From contig CM066290.1 in assembly GCA_033816765.1 (NCBI GenBank), forward strand, positions 620,001 to 684,000: a DNA stretch of 64,000 nt, given 5' to 3'. A model generated the notes under the pieces. It ran no database searches. It saw only the letters and a list, made by a program, of their open reading frames with translations, and was not told where the DNA came from. This DNA comes from Nothopassalora personata (Eukaryota > Ascomycota > Dothideomycetes > Mycosphaerellales > Mycosphaerellaceae). The position numbers and the translations under genes were made by a program. Position 1 is the stretch's first letter, and the number at the start of each line of letters is the position of its first letter. Positions 32,696-44,777 of this stretch are shown here, piece after piece.

Positions 32696-33320
32696 AGCGT
32701 CTGGTAGGATCAGAGGCACAGGAAGGAAGGTGATCGATTTTATCAGCGAGTCCCTTTGGCCTCAAGCATGATGTAATTAGGACAATGGCCAAGGGCTGGA
32801 ACAGCCTTGACGTGACTCAATCACCATATGACCTCCCAAGCTGCTATATGACACTCAAACTCAGCCTTTAGCAGGGCAGGTGAAGTCGTCCTCGGAGTTA
32901 GTGCGTGGGGAGACGGTCAATCGTCGTGGTGAAGGTTCAGATCGACAGCTTCGACGTCATGGTCGAGGTGATCATGTTGAGTGGGCGTAGTTGGCTCCTC
33001 TCAAAGTCGATTTGTTCTTTCTTGCTATCATTGAAACCTCGTATATGTTCAATATGGCAGCAACGAAAGTCTTCCGCAGCGGAGCGAATGCACTGATCAC
33101 AGGAGCTGCCTCCGGCGTCGGCCTCGCCGTTGCCAAGCTCTGTGCATCTCATGGCATGAACATCATCCTCGTCGATAACAACTCGGCTAAATTGAGTGAG
33201 GCCAAGTCTTCCATCCAGACCAAGGGACAAGTCGAGGCCCATGAGATTGATGTGGGATCTCTCGAGCAATGGGGCAAGCTCAAGTCCGCAGTCGAGCAGG
33301 GCGGCAGGAAGCTTGACTTA

Positions 33321-33361
33321 GAAGTCAGGTGCGCGTTGGGCACGGTCGCATATCAAGCACG
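33321..33361 (+). repeat. Left terminal inverted repeat
   Basis: 41 bp beginning GAAGTCAGGTGCGCG; TA precedes it at 33319-33320. Confidence 0.88.
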
Positions 33362-33559
33362 GACACTACATCTTATTCGATGTTGTTCAACGAGGTGTCT
33401 CACTACAACCACTACACCGATTGGCTTCATATTTGGACTGTATTATATTTGAATTGTGTTCTATCGACTATGTAAGTCTTATTGTTGTAGCTGCCGTGGT
33501 GGGTTAATAGCGCGACCTCGTCGCGTTTTAAGCTAGATTAGACTGTCCGGCTTTTTAAC

Positions 33560-35347
33560 CTTATTATCTACCTTAATACATACTAGTAGCTTGACAATCA
33601 ACTACTTACGTCTTCGTAGCTTACGTGTCGACTGCTAAAGGTGTTATTGTAGCTGCTAAGCAGCTACTTTACTGTTATTATCTTACTGCTTTAAGGCCTC
33701 TGTTCTTACCTTCTTAAGCTCCTTATTCTTAGCCTTCTTAATGCGCTGTTCCTTACGTAGTTTAATAGCGATACGTTAGCTAATGTTCTTAGCCTTCGTT
33801 ACTTCCTTCTTAAGTTGCTTATTAGCCTTAGCTATCTCTTTCGTAAGCTCTTTCTTAGCCTAAAGTCGTCTTGCCTAATCGATCTTCGTTAGGCTAAAGA
33901 ATGTAGCTCCCTAATTGTCTTAAGCTCTTAATTCTTCGAAGAGCCCTTTGCTACGCTTCCGCTTCCTCTTCTTAAGGTTAAGGGCAGTAACGAAGCCTCT
34001 ATTCTTAGCCTTAAGGATAGCATTCTCCGTTATAATAGCGACAATCGTATTCTCGAGCTTCTTAAGCTTTAGGGTGTTAACGTTAGCGACAACGTCCTAT
34101 AGCAAGTTACGGAGCTTTCGCTAGTTACTAGTAGACAATATCGAGTCGGCTAACTTGCTAGATAAAGGCCGTAAGCTCTTATTCGAAGGTGAGGCCTTAG
34201 GAAAGATGCTAAGCACTACTAAGGGATCGAAGGGATTAAGGCCTGTTCTCGTCTATCCGGATGCTATATTCTTCGTAGTAAAGGCCTTAATCTAAGCTAG
34301 CTAGAATAAGACGAGGAAATCACGCTTTATAACACTTAAGAGGCCTTAGCAGTTGTGGATAAATGTATCGAGCTGTTAACTATAGTAGATCCCTAGGGGT
34401 GCGAATAACGACACGTCTAGTGGCTAAAGCCCATAAGTTAAATGCGGTGGATACACGCTAACTAGTATCTTATTGCTATAGGCCTATTCGAGGAAAGCTA
34501 TGTTAATATAAGAGCCGTAGCTATTAACATATAGTAACCTATATTCCCTTCGAGCCTTATCCTTTATATAACGATAGAATACCTGTTATAGCCACGCTAA
34601 TCCGAGCCTATTGTCTGTCTAGCCCTTCTCACTTAATGCGAAGAAAGCTTAATGTTTCTTAGCGTCTAGATCTTGCACCTAAGTGTCTTGAATATTGCCC
34701 GTTTTAGCTTAATATATTAGGCCTAGTAGTAGCTATGTATTGTCCGCATAGATATAAGCAATAATAGTAAGCTACTCGCGATTGCTATCTTATGTATTGC
34801 TAATTAACTTTCCGCTCTTGAACTAGGCCTTAGAGACGATTCTCCTTGCCTTAGTAAGGAAGCCGATAAGCACGCCTTTCTCGTCTATATTATAGGTGTT
34901 TGTAGGCTTAATAGCGTACTTCTTAATCTTCTCTTACTATAATCGAAAGTAGGACTCGAGGTAATGCTTGCTATCTACATTCTTTCGTTCCTTATCGAAT
35001 GGCTTAAGGTAAATAGAAAGAATCTTGTCCTAGTGTCTATTGCAGAATCTAGACACCTAGGTTCGATAGGGACGCTTTTTAGCGATATCCTCGACGAAAT
35101 TAAGGAGCATTAAGGGTGTAGGTAGTAGGCCGCGCTTAGATAGGGTGTTGAGATAGTCCACAAGAGTGCGCTCTTGCTAGTCGTTAAGAATACGCTGTTC
35201 TTCGTGCTTTAAGGTAGATTTTTTAGTAAGCTTGTTCTAGCGCTTGCTAAGTGCCGAGCGCTCAACACTAAACTTCCTAGCGGCCGCAGCGATATTAGGC
35301 TCATCTTGCTGATTCAAATAAGCTATCGCATAGTTATATACGTCCAT
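33560..35347 (-). pseudogene. Pogo/Fot1 DDE transposase, RIP-inactivated
   Basis: The N-terminal helix-turn-helix (AIAYLNQQDEPNIAAAARKF, then SVERSALSKR) is followed by a CENP-B-like second half (TPLMLLNFVEDIAKK). The DDE core follows: YNIDEKGVLIGF holds the first Asp, the second reads LLYVNSYGSYI (Asp to Asn) and the third PPHLTYG.QPLDVSLF keeps Asp. The Lys-rich coiled tail (KKELTKEIAKANKQLKKEV) is typical. Many TAG/TAA codons interrupt it. Confidence 0.8.
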
Positions 35348-35395
35348 TGTGTGGTGAGATATAAAGGTGAGAAGAATAGCCAAGAAAACGCGTCG

Positions 35396-35436
35396 CGTGC
35401 CTGATGTGCGACCGTGCGCGACGCGCACATGACTTC
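35396..35436 (-). repeat. Right terminal inverted repeat
   Basis: 41 bp, inverted copy of 33321-33361; TA follows at 35437-35438. Confidence 0.88.
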
Positions 35437-36041
35437 TACTTCACTTGAACGCCGGCATTGGCCTGAATGGAAAGTGGACGGAAAGTTCTTACTTCCAGAA
35501 GATCTTCGATGTGAACTTCTTCGGTGTTGTCAATGGCATCAATACCTTCTTCCCGCACTTCGACGGCAACAATGGCGAACAGAAGGCCGTTATCGTGACA
35601 GGCTCCAAGCAGGGCATCACGAACCCACCAGGCAACCCAGCCTACAACGCCAGCAAGAGCGCCGTCAAGACAGTCGCAGAACACTTGCATTTTGATCTTG
35701 CCAGGTCATCACCCAAGACCTCAGTGCACATGCTAGTCCCGGGCTGGACCTTTACCGGTATCACGGCTGGCAATCACACAACGAAACCAGATGGAGCATG
35801 GTCAGCAGAGCAGGTGGCAGATTATTTGTACAAGAAGATGAGCGAGGACAAATTTTACGTCATTTGCCCAGATAATGATGTTGACTGGGAGACAGATCGC
35901 AAGAGGATGACTTGGACCATGGGAGATATCGTGTACGAGCGCAAGCCGCAGAGCAGGTGGCTGGATGAATTCAAGGAGGAAGCTGCAGAGACACTGCCGA
36001 GTATGAAGCTTGGTGCGAAGCAGAAGGATAGTTCGGCTTGA

Positions 36042-36829
36042 CTGTCGCTAAAGCTATGAGATAAACTGTCCACATCCAAGCACGTCTCTGGACATCGAAA
36101 AAGTTGCGGGCATTTTCAAAAGGTTGTCTCGCAGGCCAGTGATGGGCGTTTCGCTGTCACTCCAGTAGAGGTTCATGCAATCTCCAGGAGTCCTGGGTAA
36201 GGACAATTGTGGTCATAGGCATATGGTGGCGTGTTGGTCCTCAAACGATGGATGCTTTTTCGTACTTCCGAGCAAACAGAAGCGGTCGCCGGTAACATCT
36301 TTCAGCCTTTGCCGCTCTTTTCACCACTAGTTGCCAACAGACGCTGTGAAGTCAGTTTGATGCACAATCCTCGTCTCCCAAGGGAATACTGACACGGTGG
36401 CAGGATGCTGCAAGTTTTGCGCGCATGTGTAATTCACTGGCCCGTGCGTTATCAGCAGCACTAGTCCAACGAAGCGCCGCCGAACTCAATAATCATTCTT
36501 GAAGACATCCACACCAAACAGCAAGGTAGACAGAACCTAGCGCCGCAGTACCACTCGCTTCTCAGAGAACGTCCAGACTCACCATCTCGACATCCGTAGA
36601 CATTCGCCACCAAGTTGTCGTGCTTGCTACATCTCAAGTACAGAGAAACCACTACGTACCTACGTCCTCGTAGATTGCGTAATAAATCGTAAGCAGAAAC
36701 GCCTGCAGCAATTGTCTCTTTCCAAGAACTACAGAGACTGCTTGCAGATAATTAGGAAGTGCACGACACTATCACAAGCTAGTCAACAGCCCCAGCTACC
36801 ACTCATTCTCCAGATGGACACAGAACCAA
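36042..36829. other. Intergenic region
   Basis: Not RIPed. Downstream of the dehydrogenase and upstream of an F-box fragment. No recognisable feature. Confidence 0.4.
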
Positions 36830-37126
36830 ATGTCAATCGAGTCGTTACAGTCGAAGGTCGCCACATCGAATGCATTCCTCACCCGCCTTTTGGATGCTGT
36901 CCCTCCGCGCGACAGACCGTCGGACAGAAGTGGAGCTGAAGCACTTCAAGTCTTCGGAACTCCAAAACTCCTTGAGCACATCCTACAGTACCTGTCGCCT
37001 CCTGATCGTCTCCGAGCATTGCATGTCGGCAGACAATGGCGCGATGGTATTGAAGGCTCGGTGAAGATCCAGAGACTACTCGGTCTTGCTCCAGGCGCCA
37101 CCGGTTTCCAGCATTCGCCATTTTAG
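36830..37126 (+). pseudogene. F-box-like protein fragment at a transposon border
   Basis: A 98-aa frame from ATG 36830. The segment VFGTPKLLEHILQYLSPPDRLRALHVGRQWRDGIEGSVKIQRLL is the F-box-like helix group common in fungi. It meets TAG at 37124-37126. About 160 bp later RIPed DNA starts. Related proteins usually run several hundred residues, so this is probably a truncated remnant, although a short gene or an intron after GFQHSPF is possible. Confidence 0.45.
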
Positions 37127-37605
37127 CCCGACGATTACATGGATCCTATAAAGCACAGCGCTAGCTTCCGAAACTCATCTGAATGGGTGGGCTTGTCGGG
37201 CGCGAACAAACAATTCAACGTGTGAGTTCGGTCCTTGGAAGAGGTATTTGATTGATTGATTATTCCATTTTCGTGCTATGTGAGTCAGAGACTATGCAGC
37301 ACGGCTTGGCCTAATCGCCGAGCCACCCTAAGGTCCCCCTAGGGGGTGGTGTACCTTTCGCCTAACTAGATATAAAGAATTCTTGACATTTTGGCTACGC
37401 CGCCGGACCTAGGCTTAGTGTACCTACTTTACCCGATTCGACCCTTACGGGGGCATTTGCGGCTATAGCTACCGGGGCTCTAACCCGGAAACGGGCTATT
37501 AGCCCTAGCGAGAAAACTCCCCTATTTATTAAATAATAGCTTCTAAAACTAGCTAGCCCCTACGACCCCTCTATTATAGCTAAGCCTTCTAATTAATATC
37601 CCGTA

Positions 37606-37677
37606 GTCGTTAGCTCTTACGAGATTTAAACTCGTAACCTTTAGTTTCTAGTAATCGGAGTAACTAAGTCCGACGAC
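37606..37677 (-). pseudogene. tRNA-Ser-like relic (AGA anticodon loop?)
   Basis: On the minus strand 72 nt start GTCGTCG and end TAACGAC (five of seven acceptor pairs). They contain the loop ACTAGAAAC, as in tRNA-Ser(AGA), and a T-arm ACGAG-TTTAAAT-CTCGT with a perfect stem. C-to-T changes fit RIP. Either a decayed tRNA gene or the head of a tRNA-derived retroposon. Confidence 0.4.
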
Positions 37678-38589
37678 CCTAGCCTCGGGTTACCTAATGG
37701 GCTACTACTAATAATCTGCCGAGCCTAAGAAGAGGTAGAGCGGGTGCGGTACGTGTAATATTATCTCGTAAATGTTATAGCGAGTCTTCTACGGTAAGCT
37801 AAAAATAGTCCTAGAGGGGCCTATAATAATAACCCGTCTCTTAATAGTCTATATCTATGTATTCTCGTAGATGTCTAACTACTACGTTATCGACGTATAA
37901 AACGGAGAGATTACGGCTATTAGAGCGTAATCTGAATTTTAGTCGGATAGACGCTAGTAGCCTAGCCTTATAAAACCGGTAATTACGCTTATTTAAAATC
38001 CTTACTAGCTATACTTGCTCTTCTTTAATAATAGCATTAATAATAGTATAACAATAGTAATACTACTATAACTCGCTATTATCGCCTATAATCGTAGCGA
38101 GTCGTAGCGGTATTATTGCTTCCTCCTACTACGTAGGTAAGTTAGGCTCCTTAATAATAGTAGATAGTAAGTATTAAGGAGCTTACCTTACTTACTATTA
38201 TTATATTGTTACTTACTTAATAATAGCGGCGGGTATATAAACTTCTACTACTATTACTATTTCTTTAACTCTATACTTATCGATATATATAAATTTAAGT
38301 ATAGATAACTTACTTAGTAATATTAGCCTTAGAACAATAATAACGATAACGATAGTAATAGTAATAGCGACAGTATACCTAATCCGCGCTTACCCTTATA
38401 AATACGGTTATTACTATAGCTTACGATAGCGTAGGTACGATTCCGACTTGTTAGGCATACGTAGGTAGACTAATAAACCTATAGTATATACCGACGCCCT
38501 TGTACCGCTAATACCGACGATTTCTACTACGTAAGCGAGTTAATATAGGCATAATAGCTAGGAGACTCGTAGAAGATAGATAAGGGTAG

Positions 38590-39065
38590 TATAAAGGTTA
38601 CGAAGAATAATTTACGTAAGTTCAACTAGGCTAGCCGTATTATAGAAACTAAAGAGGGTATATATCTTATAGTAGACTTACTATACTATATATACCAACT
38701 CGTATTAATAGGTAAGCCGGCTTAGATAAACTACGATATATATAAGAGAGCTAGTATACGCTATATAGTCTTTACTACTAATGCTAATAAGACTTACGCG
38801 TATTATAAGTATTACGCAAAGGCTCGCTATAACTCTCGTAAGTTAGTTAAGGAGCCTAGCGAGTCTAGCGAGTCTAGTAACAGTTTATTTAAGGCTATCG
38901 AGGGTTTTTTAGCTACTCCTAGCGAGGCTAATGAGTCTAGTACTCGTTCTACTAATAATATATTAACTCGCTTAGCTACGGTAGAGGATCGTATTTAGTA
39001 ATTAGAGGGTACTATTAGCCGCTTAATTAAATTTATTAGTAGTATACTAGGTAGTAAGTTAGCCG
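38590..39065 (+). pseudogene. Ser-rich coiled-coil ORF relic, unknown family
   Basis: A frame with few breaks just before the LTR copy at 39075: IVDLLYYIYQLVLIGKPA, YNSRKLVKEPSESSESSN, then a predicted coiled coil (LTRLATVEDRI, QLEGTISRLIKFISSIL). It is transposon-associated by its RIP pattern and position. No known domain. Confidence 0.35.
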
Positions 39066-39074
39066 CTATATTTC

Positions 39075-39257
39075 TATAAGGGTAGCCTATAGCTAACCCT
39101 TATATATAATATACGGCTATACCCGGCTTAGTAAGCCGTACGTAACGCGTATACGTATACTAAGCGACGCGTATAGCATCTATAGAAGAAGGTAAGCTTT
39201 AATTTATCTACGATTAGAAGATTATAGGTATACTATATATTATAATATCCTATTATA
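39075..39257 (+). repeat. Diverged copy of the 197-bp LTR family
   Basis: Starts TATAAGGGTAGCC and ends CCTATTATA. It is the most RIPed copy and shorter (about 183 bp). No target duplication visible, so it may be an end of a larger decayed element instead of a solo LTR. Confidence 0.6.
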
Positions 39258-39990
39258 GTCCTTATAAGTACCTACTAGTAGTACTCCGGGTATACTAGGT
39301 ATATTAGTACTAGCTATATTAGATTAATCGAATAGTCCCTCTAGTAAAAGTTCCTACGTAGGTCTATTAGGGTAGTAGATTACACTAGAGTATATAAGAA
39401 TAAGATAATATCCTATTAGTTTAGTCTATAATAATGTAAGGCCTTAAAGAGTCTAATTGGATATACGTAGCGAATTAGTAATTACTTATTAGGCTTATAA
39501 TTAACGCATTATAGATGTTAGGTAGTAAGCTAATTATTTAGTTAAATAATATACTTACTTAGGCTTATATATTAATTAGTTAAAGGACTAGTTTAAAGTA
39601 GACTATATATTATATATGTCTATCTAAGAAGATATATACTTAAAAAGAACAGGTGTAAGTAAATAACTAATCTAGTTATATAACTACTTAATAGTAAATA
39701 GATCTTAAGCTTTAAGTCTAATTATAAGCCTAATTGCACTAGATCGTAACACGACGTCCCTAAGCTTAGAGACTAAATCTTCGAAGGATATATTTAAAAG
39801 GCCTATAGCCTTAATAGCCGTCCGGAAATTGTCGTATTCCTCGGGTAGGTATCCTAATAGGATACTCTTTTTTGCAGTTTTAGTAGGCGCTTCTTCGTTC
39901 TTTACAACGCGTATCTACGAGTGAATCTACAAGTGAATAAGCATGCCCTTATATACCCTTCTGCGCCAAGATGTACGCGTAAGCATCGAA

Positions 39991-40673
39991 TCACATGGAG
40001 CGTAAGTGAATGCTATAGAATCCGCTAGCAAACCTTATTACGTAGAGGAATCCCATATGCTACGCTGCGGCCTTCGGGTACCGACGGCTAAATTCAACAA
40101 TCATATCCTCCAGACGAGGAAGTACCTAAGGCGTGGCTGGATATGCTCTTGCCCGCAGTTCAGCCATCGATGCAAGATGCCGTCGCGGTCCTCGACTCGT
40201 AACACGCGTCCGTTTCAACAGTCTCGGTCGCCTTGAATGATCCCGATGATAATGCTGGAGTCGCAAAGTATGGTGGCGGCTCACATTCTCCAGATGCTAG
40301 GGTATCATACGGCACGCACTGCACTCCACCGACGGGTCGCCGACGATATCTGAAACGATGCCAGAGGCGCGTGCGAAAAGTCCCACATTGTCGGCGCGCC
40401 TCGCTTTGGTGGTGAGGTAAATGCTGCAGTGTATATGGACACCCATCGCAAGCGGCCCTTGCATAGCCACATTGGTCTTCTTCCAGTAAGCGCTGGTTCA
40501 ATGTATGCCTCTGGGTGAGGATCTTGTTATCAAATCAGACTCCTAGTTCGTGATCGAATTCTGATTCCTGGACTCTGTTGGTAGCTGAAGCCGATCGTCT
40601 GGGAACCATCCTCAGCGGAGAATTTCACAAGATAAGGGGCACCTGCGCAGGCTGGATCTCATCAAAATCGATC
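39991..40673. other. Intergenic region
   Basis: Normal composition resumes after the RIPed block. Open frames up to 113 codons exist on the minus strand (40160-40501) but match nothing I recognise. Confidence 0.35.
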
Positions 40674-41044
40674 ATGAAGCTCTCTCTCGTTATGTTATTG
40701 CTGTTGCTCTACAATGGCGCACAGAGCAGATCGCATCTTGAATCACAGCAATGGCCCTTACTACCCCAAGACCTACCTGGAACCACTACTCTGGATCTCA
40801 CCGTTACGCAAACAGTCCTCGTGATGGAGCTAAAGACTCCAATTGAGGCTCCTGCTTGCCTACGTCTTTAAAGATTGACCTCTGCGACATCTTGGCATGC
40901 GAGACTTGCAGGTATTGGTATCGTTGCCGAGGCGGCGAGTCCACCTGGTGTGTCATTTGGTTGGCCACTGTGAAAGCAAAGATGCACGCTAACCTTCCTA
41001 GCTTCCAATGCGATACCTTACCATGTTGCAAATGCGGACGCTGA
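40674..41044 (+). CDS. Candidate small secreted Cys-rich protein
   Basis: ATG 40674 opens a 65-aa frame with a clear signal peptide (MKLSLVMLLLLLYNGAQS) and stops at 40869-40871. An overlapping frame, 40856-41044, is unusually Cys-rich: CDILACETCRYWYRC, then WCVIW, then CDTLPCCKCGR, ten Cys in about 55 residues. Read together they would be a secreted Cys-rich protein of the effector-like kind. I saw no intron of normal size joining them, so a frameshift or an unseen splice is required. The first ORF alone is also possible. It sits beside a RIPed block, a common place for such genes. Confidence 0.35.
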
Positions 41045-41707
41045 CCACGACCTCGACCTCAGATGGCGGCGTGGATACTGAATGAACAAAGGCTACCTAT
41101 CGTACTTGTTGGGGTACGCATTGAAGGAGAAGCGTGACTTTGAGACAGTAGGCTTGCAAACTGTCGCTATGGAACATGATCTTTATCGACGTGTTATCGC
41201 AGATTTTTTTGTCCTCCTGAATGTCCTTGTGCATCCAAATCTTGGGCAAGTCATGCTCTAGGCCCGACGATGTCCTGATATGTGACGACGGAGGTCGTGG
41301 TTGCCACGAGAACGTCTTCCACATGAAACGGTATCACCTACAGAGGTGCGCACTGCCATGGATACGGCGTGCTCCGATTCCGCACATCTCTCGGAGGCTT
41401 GTTCTATTGGACTCCGCTTCGAGCGCTTGCCGCGAGGGAGCTTGCTCGCTGATTGATCGATTTCCCACAGCCGACCCTAACTGGTCATGTTGTCCGAAGA
41501 GGACTGTTCCAATGGCTTAATTCATCGGAGCCTGTGGAAAGTAGGCCCACCGTCTGCGGATGTCAAAGGCGTGGCCCTGCAGTCTCGCTCCAATGTGCTG
41601 TCGCAACATGAAGGCATGAGCACTTCAGAATGTAGATCAACTCCAAAGGTATTGACCTGCAGCCCATCGAGAAAATGGATCCAAGCACAGGAATCTCGCT
41701 GCTGAAT
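41045..41707. other. Intergenic region
   Basis: Downstream of the NACHT gene. No feature supported. Confidence 0.35.
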
Positions 41708-44700
41708 TTAATGCGTCGTTGTGATAATTTCACTATTGCCAGTCCGCGCCGACAACCCTTGCATAAACATGTCAAGCCGTTCAGGTCCGCACCACACTTG
41801 AATCTGATTGACAGCCTTGGTAATTGTGTCTTCCTGAAAGTCAATCCCATCCAGCTTCGAGTGTTCGAGCATGTAGAAAAGCACATCTTTAGAGGCGTAG
41901 AGTGAAGCTATGCTGAGTGGGTCGTAAAGCTCGTAGTCGAATGGAAACCTGGCCTGGAGCACACAGTCTGGACGACGCTTCTGCTCGATCCAATTACGAA
42001 GCCGAATCGAGCCAGCTTGACACAGGCGCTCAAGATCTGCTAAGCTGGGGAGGCCTTCAGCTCCAATGCTGCCAAGGTGATCAACCCAGTGACAAGACGC
42101 GTAGACGAAAAATTCCCCAAACCCGCGTTCGACTGGATCGAAACGGACCATGTCCATCTCCCAGTATTCCCATGAACAGTCTGTAGTATATTCCTCGGCT
42201 CCGGCAATTGCATCATCAAACAGCCCATCAGCTTGGGGCAGATTGTTGATTATTTCTTGCTCTTCGGAGAACAGGCTAGCTCGACCAACCTCATCCAAGA
42301 GCAGGTATTTGATGCAGACTTGTAAGATGCAGTGCTCGGATTGCTGTGCATGTTTACGGGAGAACATACCGTGGCCGTCCTCGTCAGTAGGCTGGCGCGG
42401 ATTTGATCTAGTATCCACAAACTCTTTGACCGACTGGTGCACTAGTCGGAGCTGTCTGTTCGTCGTATCGGCAAAATCTGTGTGCGCAATGAAAGGACGT
42501 ATGAGACGCAAGATTCTTTCATTGTCCATTTCCCCTGCGAGAGCAGCAACGGTTGTAATCTTCCGATCGCTTGTAGCGAGTGCAACTGCAGCACCAAGTT
42601 CCGAAATGCTGAGGGGTCTGCGAGCCGCAGAGAGAAGCTGCAAAGCAACAATGGCTAGGGCTTCGCTTTCAAGAACACCCATGGTACATTTTTTCAATAG
42701 AGCCTCGTACAGTTCGGAGAGCTGGAAAGGTAAGATCTTGTTCTCCAGGAAGTTCAGCATCGGCACTCTCGCGGTAATTTCCCTGATGCCAATAAATTCG
42801 ACCATTAATTTCGTCCATATGGCGGAACCTTGTGCTGCTCTAGACAAATCTCCAGCAACTAGACTTCGAACATCCGAATCTAAATGGGGCAACCTCTTCG
42901 TGACCGTGTGCTCCGCAATGAGTTGATCTCGTTGAGAGTCATTGACCATTTCAAGTGTGTCCATGAAACTCACTTGCTTCAATATCTCGCTACTAGGTCG
43001 AGTAGCCACAAGAGTCTTGAGCCTTGAATTTTTCTTTGCTAGACTCCCGAGAAGGTTGACGAGCTTCCTGATGGTCAGCTTGTCGCACTCATCGACACCA
43101 TCAATGACGATAAAAAGTGGGCGATCCAGAGATTCTGCTACTTTAAGCAAGAAGTCCCCAAGCATATTTGCGTCTTTGGCGGGATTAAATCCTTCCTCGT
43201 TGATTTCTTTGTACCATTCGTAGAACGTGAGGTTCAGCCCCTTTAGTTGGTCGAGCACTTGCAGAATCAGGACAGAATATATGTCGACTGTAGAGCTAGT
43301 CCACCCATCTCGACAGTAGTAGAAACACACCTTGGGCCGGGGGATGTTTTGTTTGCTGCGGCGTTTCAGCTCATCCACCAGGAATGACATAGCCACAGAC
43401 TTGCCACAGCCCATGTCGCCAATTAGGACCAAGTGCTGAGTTCCGTCAGGTGCACACCATTCCTTGAAGACTTTATCTGCTAGAAGGAAAGCGCACGCCT
43501 GATCGCCCAACGACGGCGGCCTTATACTAGAAGATTCCGCGGCGACATCGTCCAAGCGACGCAGATCACGCAAATCTGCGTGATGCTGATGTTGACGGTC
43601 AAGGTTTTCTCTCCCAAGCCGTTGAAATACTAAAATTTGATCAGTGTGAGCTTGCTATACAGGGAACGAGCAACGGTACTCTCCCATCGCTTGAGAAGGT
43701 CTTCGATCTCTTGTACGATCTGGTGAGTCGCATTGTCCACATGGCGTTGTAAGCGATCCGCAAGTTCGACGAATTCTCGGATAATCTCCAGAAGATGTTC
43801 CTTCTCGAGAGTCATCTTCAGAAGCAACTTGGGTCCTCTTTTTGTGAGAACGTTGGAGACGACATGATAAAACTCCAGGATCTTTTGGTAGACCGCAACT
43901 AGCGTCTTTTGATCAGTTAGGAAACCCTGAAACAAGATCGAGTCTTTTGATGCCAACGTGCCGTGTGTATATTTGACCGGTCTGTTCTTCTGCCATACGT
44001 ATCGCATTCGTCGATGTAGGAGATGTGACCTAGCATCTGCCCAATCTGCTTGGCAAAGTCCAGATCGATAGATGCAAGGCTAATCACAATCTGAATGATG
44101 CATCGTCAATGACCGGGTTTTCTTTTGGCAATGGTTGCACGAAGCGCAGTTGTGTCTGTATACATACCGCTGTAACGCTTTTGATCACGCCAAAGACTGT
44201 CATAGTAGTCGGCTCCAAAGCCGTCAATGGTGCTGCCAGATCTAGAGCGAACTTGAAATTTTGAAGCGGAACTTCTGCAGCCTTCAATTTTTGGACGCCG
44301 CGCAAAAAAGCATCATCTTTGATGGTTGACTCTTCAATTTTGCCCAGCTCTTCGAACATTTGCGCGACGCTCTTTCCTTCGAGCCGCGAAATATCAGTTT
44401 GCTGCTTGACAAGGTCAACGGCTTCTCGAAACGCGGCGCTCCAAAGGTCTTTTGGGCCCGATAAATTACTCGACCTCCGCAAGATGTCACTCGAGTCGAC
44501 GAGCGTCCCATAGACTGAATTGCCTTCGATCGAGTCTGCTTGGACCCGGACATCCTGCGGGGATGAAACATGAATTACGGTAGAGCCACTGTTGCCACGT
44601 CTGATCAGATATTCCGCGGCGCGTAATTTTGTCGTCCAACGTGACGTACTTCGGGTTTTCAGGCTGTGAATGCAGAATATCTGTTCCCTCTGGATCCATC

Positions 44701-44777
44701 CGTGACTTTCTTGGGAAGATCCTCTTGAATTTTTGCAGCCATCGCGTACGCCCACGCTCGTTACTTCCATTCTTCAT
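41708..44777 (-). pseudogene. STAND/NACHT NTPase (fungal NLR-like), probable frameshift
   Basis: N-terminus from ATG 44775-44777 (MKNGSNERGRTRWLQKFKR). A following helical domain (DLWSAAFREAVDLVKQQTDI, SVAQMFEELGKIEES, PTTMTVFGVIKSV) resembles the N-terminal domain of fungal NWD/STAND proteins. After an intron near 44084-44160, the frame DLDFAKQIGQMLGHISYIDE changes without a plausible intron near 43985-44010 to WQKNRPVKYTHGT...LLKMTLEKEHLLEIIREF. A 50-bp intron at 43630-43679 leads to the NACHT core: Walker A GDMGCGKSVAMS, Walker B LFIVIDGVDECD, TRPSSEI, RLVHQSVKEFV. The C-terminus has a weak ankyrin-like start (SIASLYASKDVLFYML). The family acts in heterokaryon incompatibility and other recognition responses. 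If the frame change is real, the gene is broken. Confidence 0.7.

Larger units (their letters stand above)
33321..35436 (-). mobile_element. Pogo/Fot1-type DNA transposon, RIPed
   Basis: 2116 bp with 41-bp terminal inverted repeats (33321-33361 and 35396-35436, 36 of 41 positions matching, starting GAAGTCA) and the TA target duplication expected of Tc1/mariner-pogo elements. The transposase on the minus strand starts at ATG 35345-35347. Nearly every Gln/Trp position is TAG. Confidence 0.92.
33054..36041 (+). pseudogene. Short-chain dehydrogenase/reductase split by a transposon
   Basis: Coding pieces 33054-33320 and 35439-36041 flank the insertion at 33321-35436 with its TA duplication. Left: cofactor motif ITGAASGVG, ending ...GRKLDL. 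Right: starts ...LHLNAGIG (the NAG motif), then the catalytic YNASK, and ends KQKDSSA. Without the insert and one TA copy, the two halves read as one intronless frame of 289 aa, normal for the family. Outside the insert there is no other stop or shift and no RIP, so the break is recent relative to the gene. An ATG at 33045 is also possible. The substrate cannot be told. Confidence 0.9.
37300..39990. mobile_element. Unclassified RIPed transposon block
   Basis: AT-rich, CA/TG-depleted DNA with abrupt borders to normal sequence near 37300 and 39990-40080. The left border has an inverted motif (CCACC...GGTGG around 37322-37350). I could not find an RT or transposase. It contains a tRNA-like relic, a Ser-rich ORF relic and one copy of the 197-bp LTR family. 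Confidence 0.6.

Noticed and set aside
40160..40501. 113-codon minus-strand ORF
   Set aside because: No start context, no recognisable domain, and overlapping frames of similar length on the other strand.
42150..42926. 258-codon plus-strand ORF opposite the NACHT gene
   Set aside because: Shadow; the minus strand encodes the Walker motifs in the same region.
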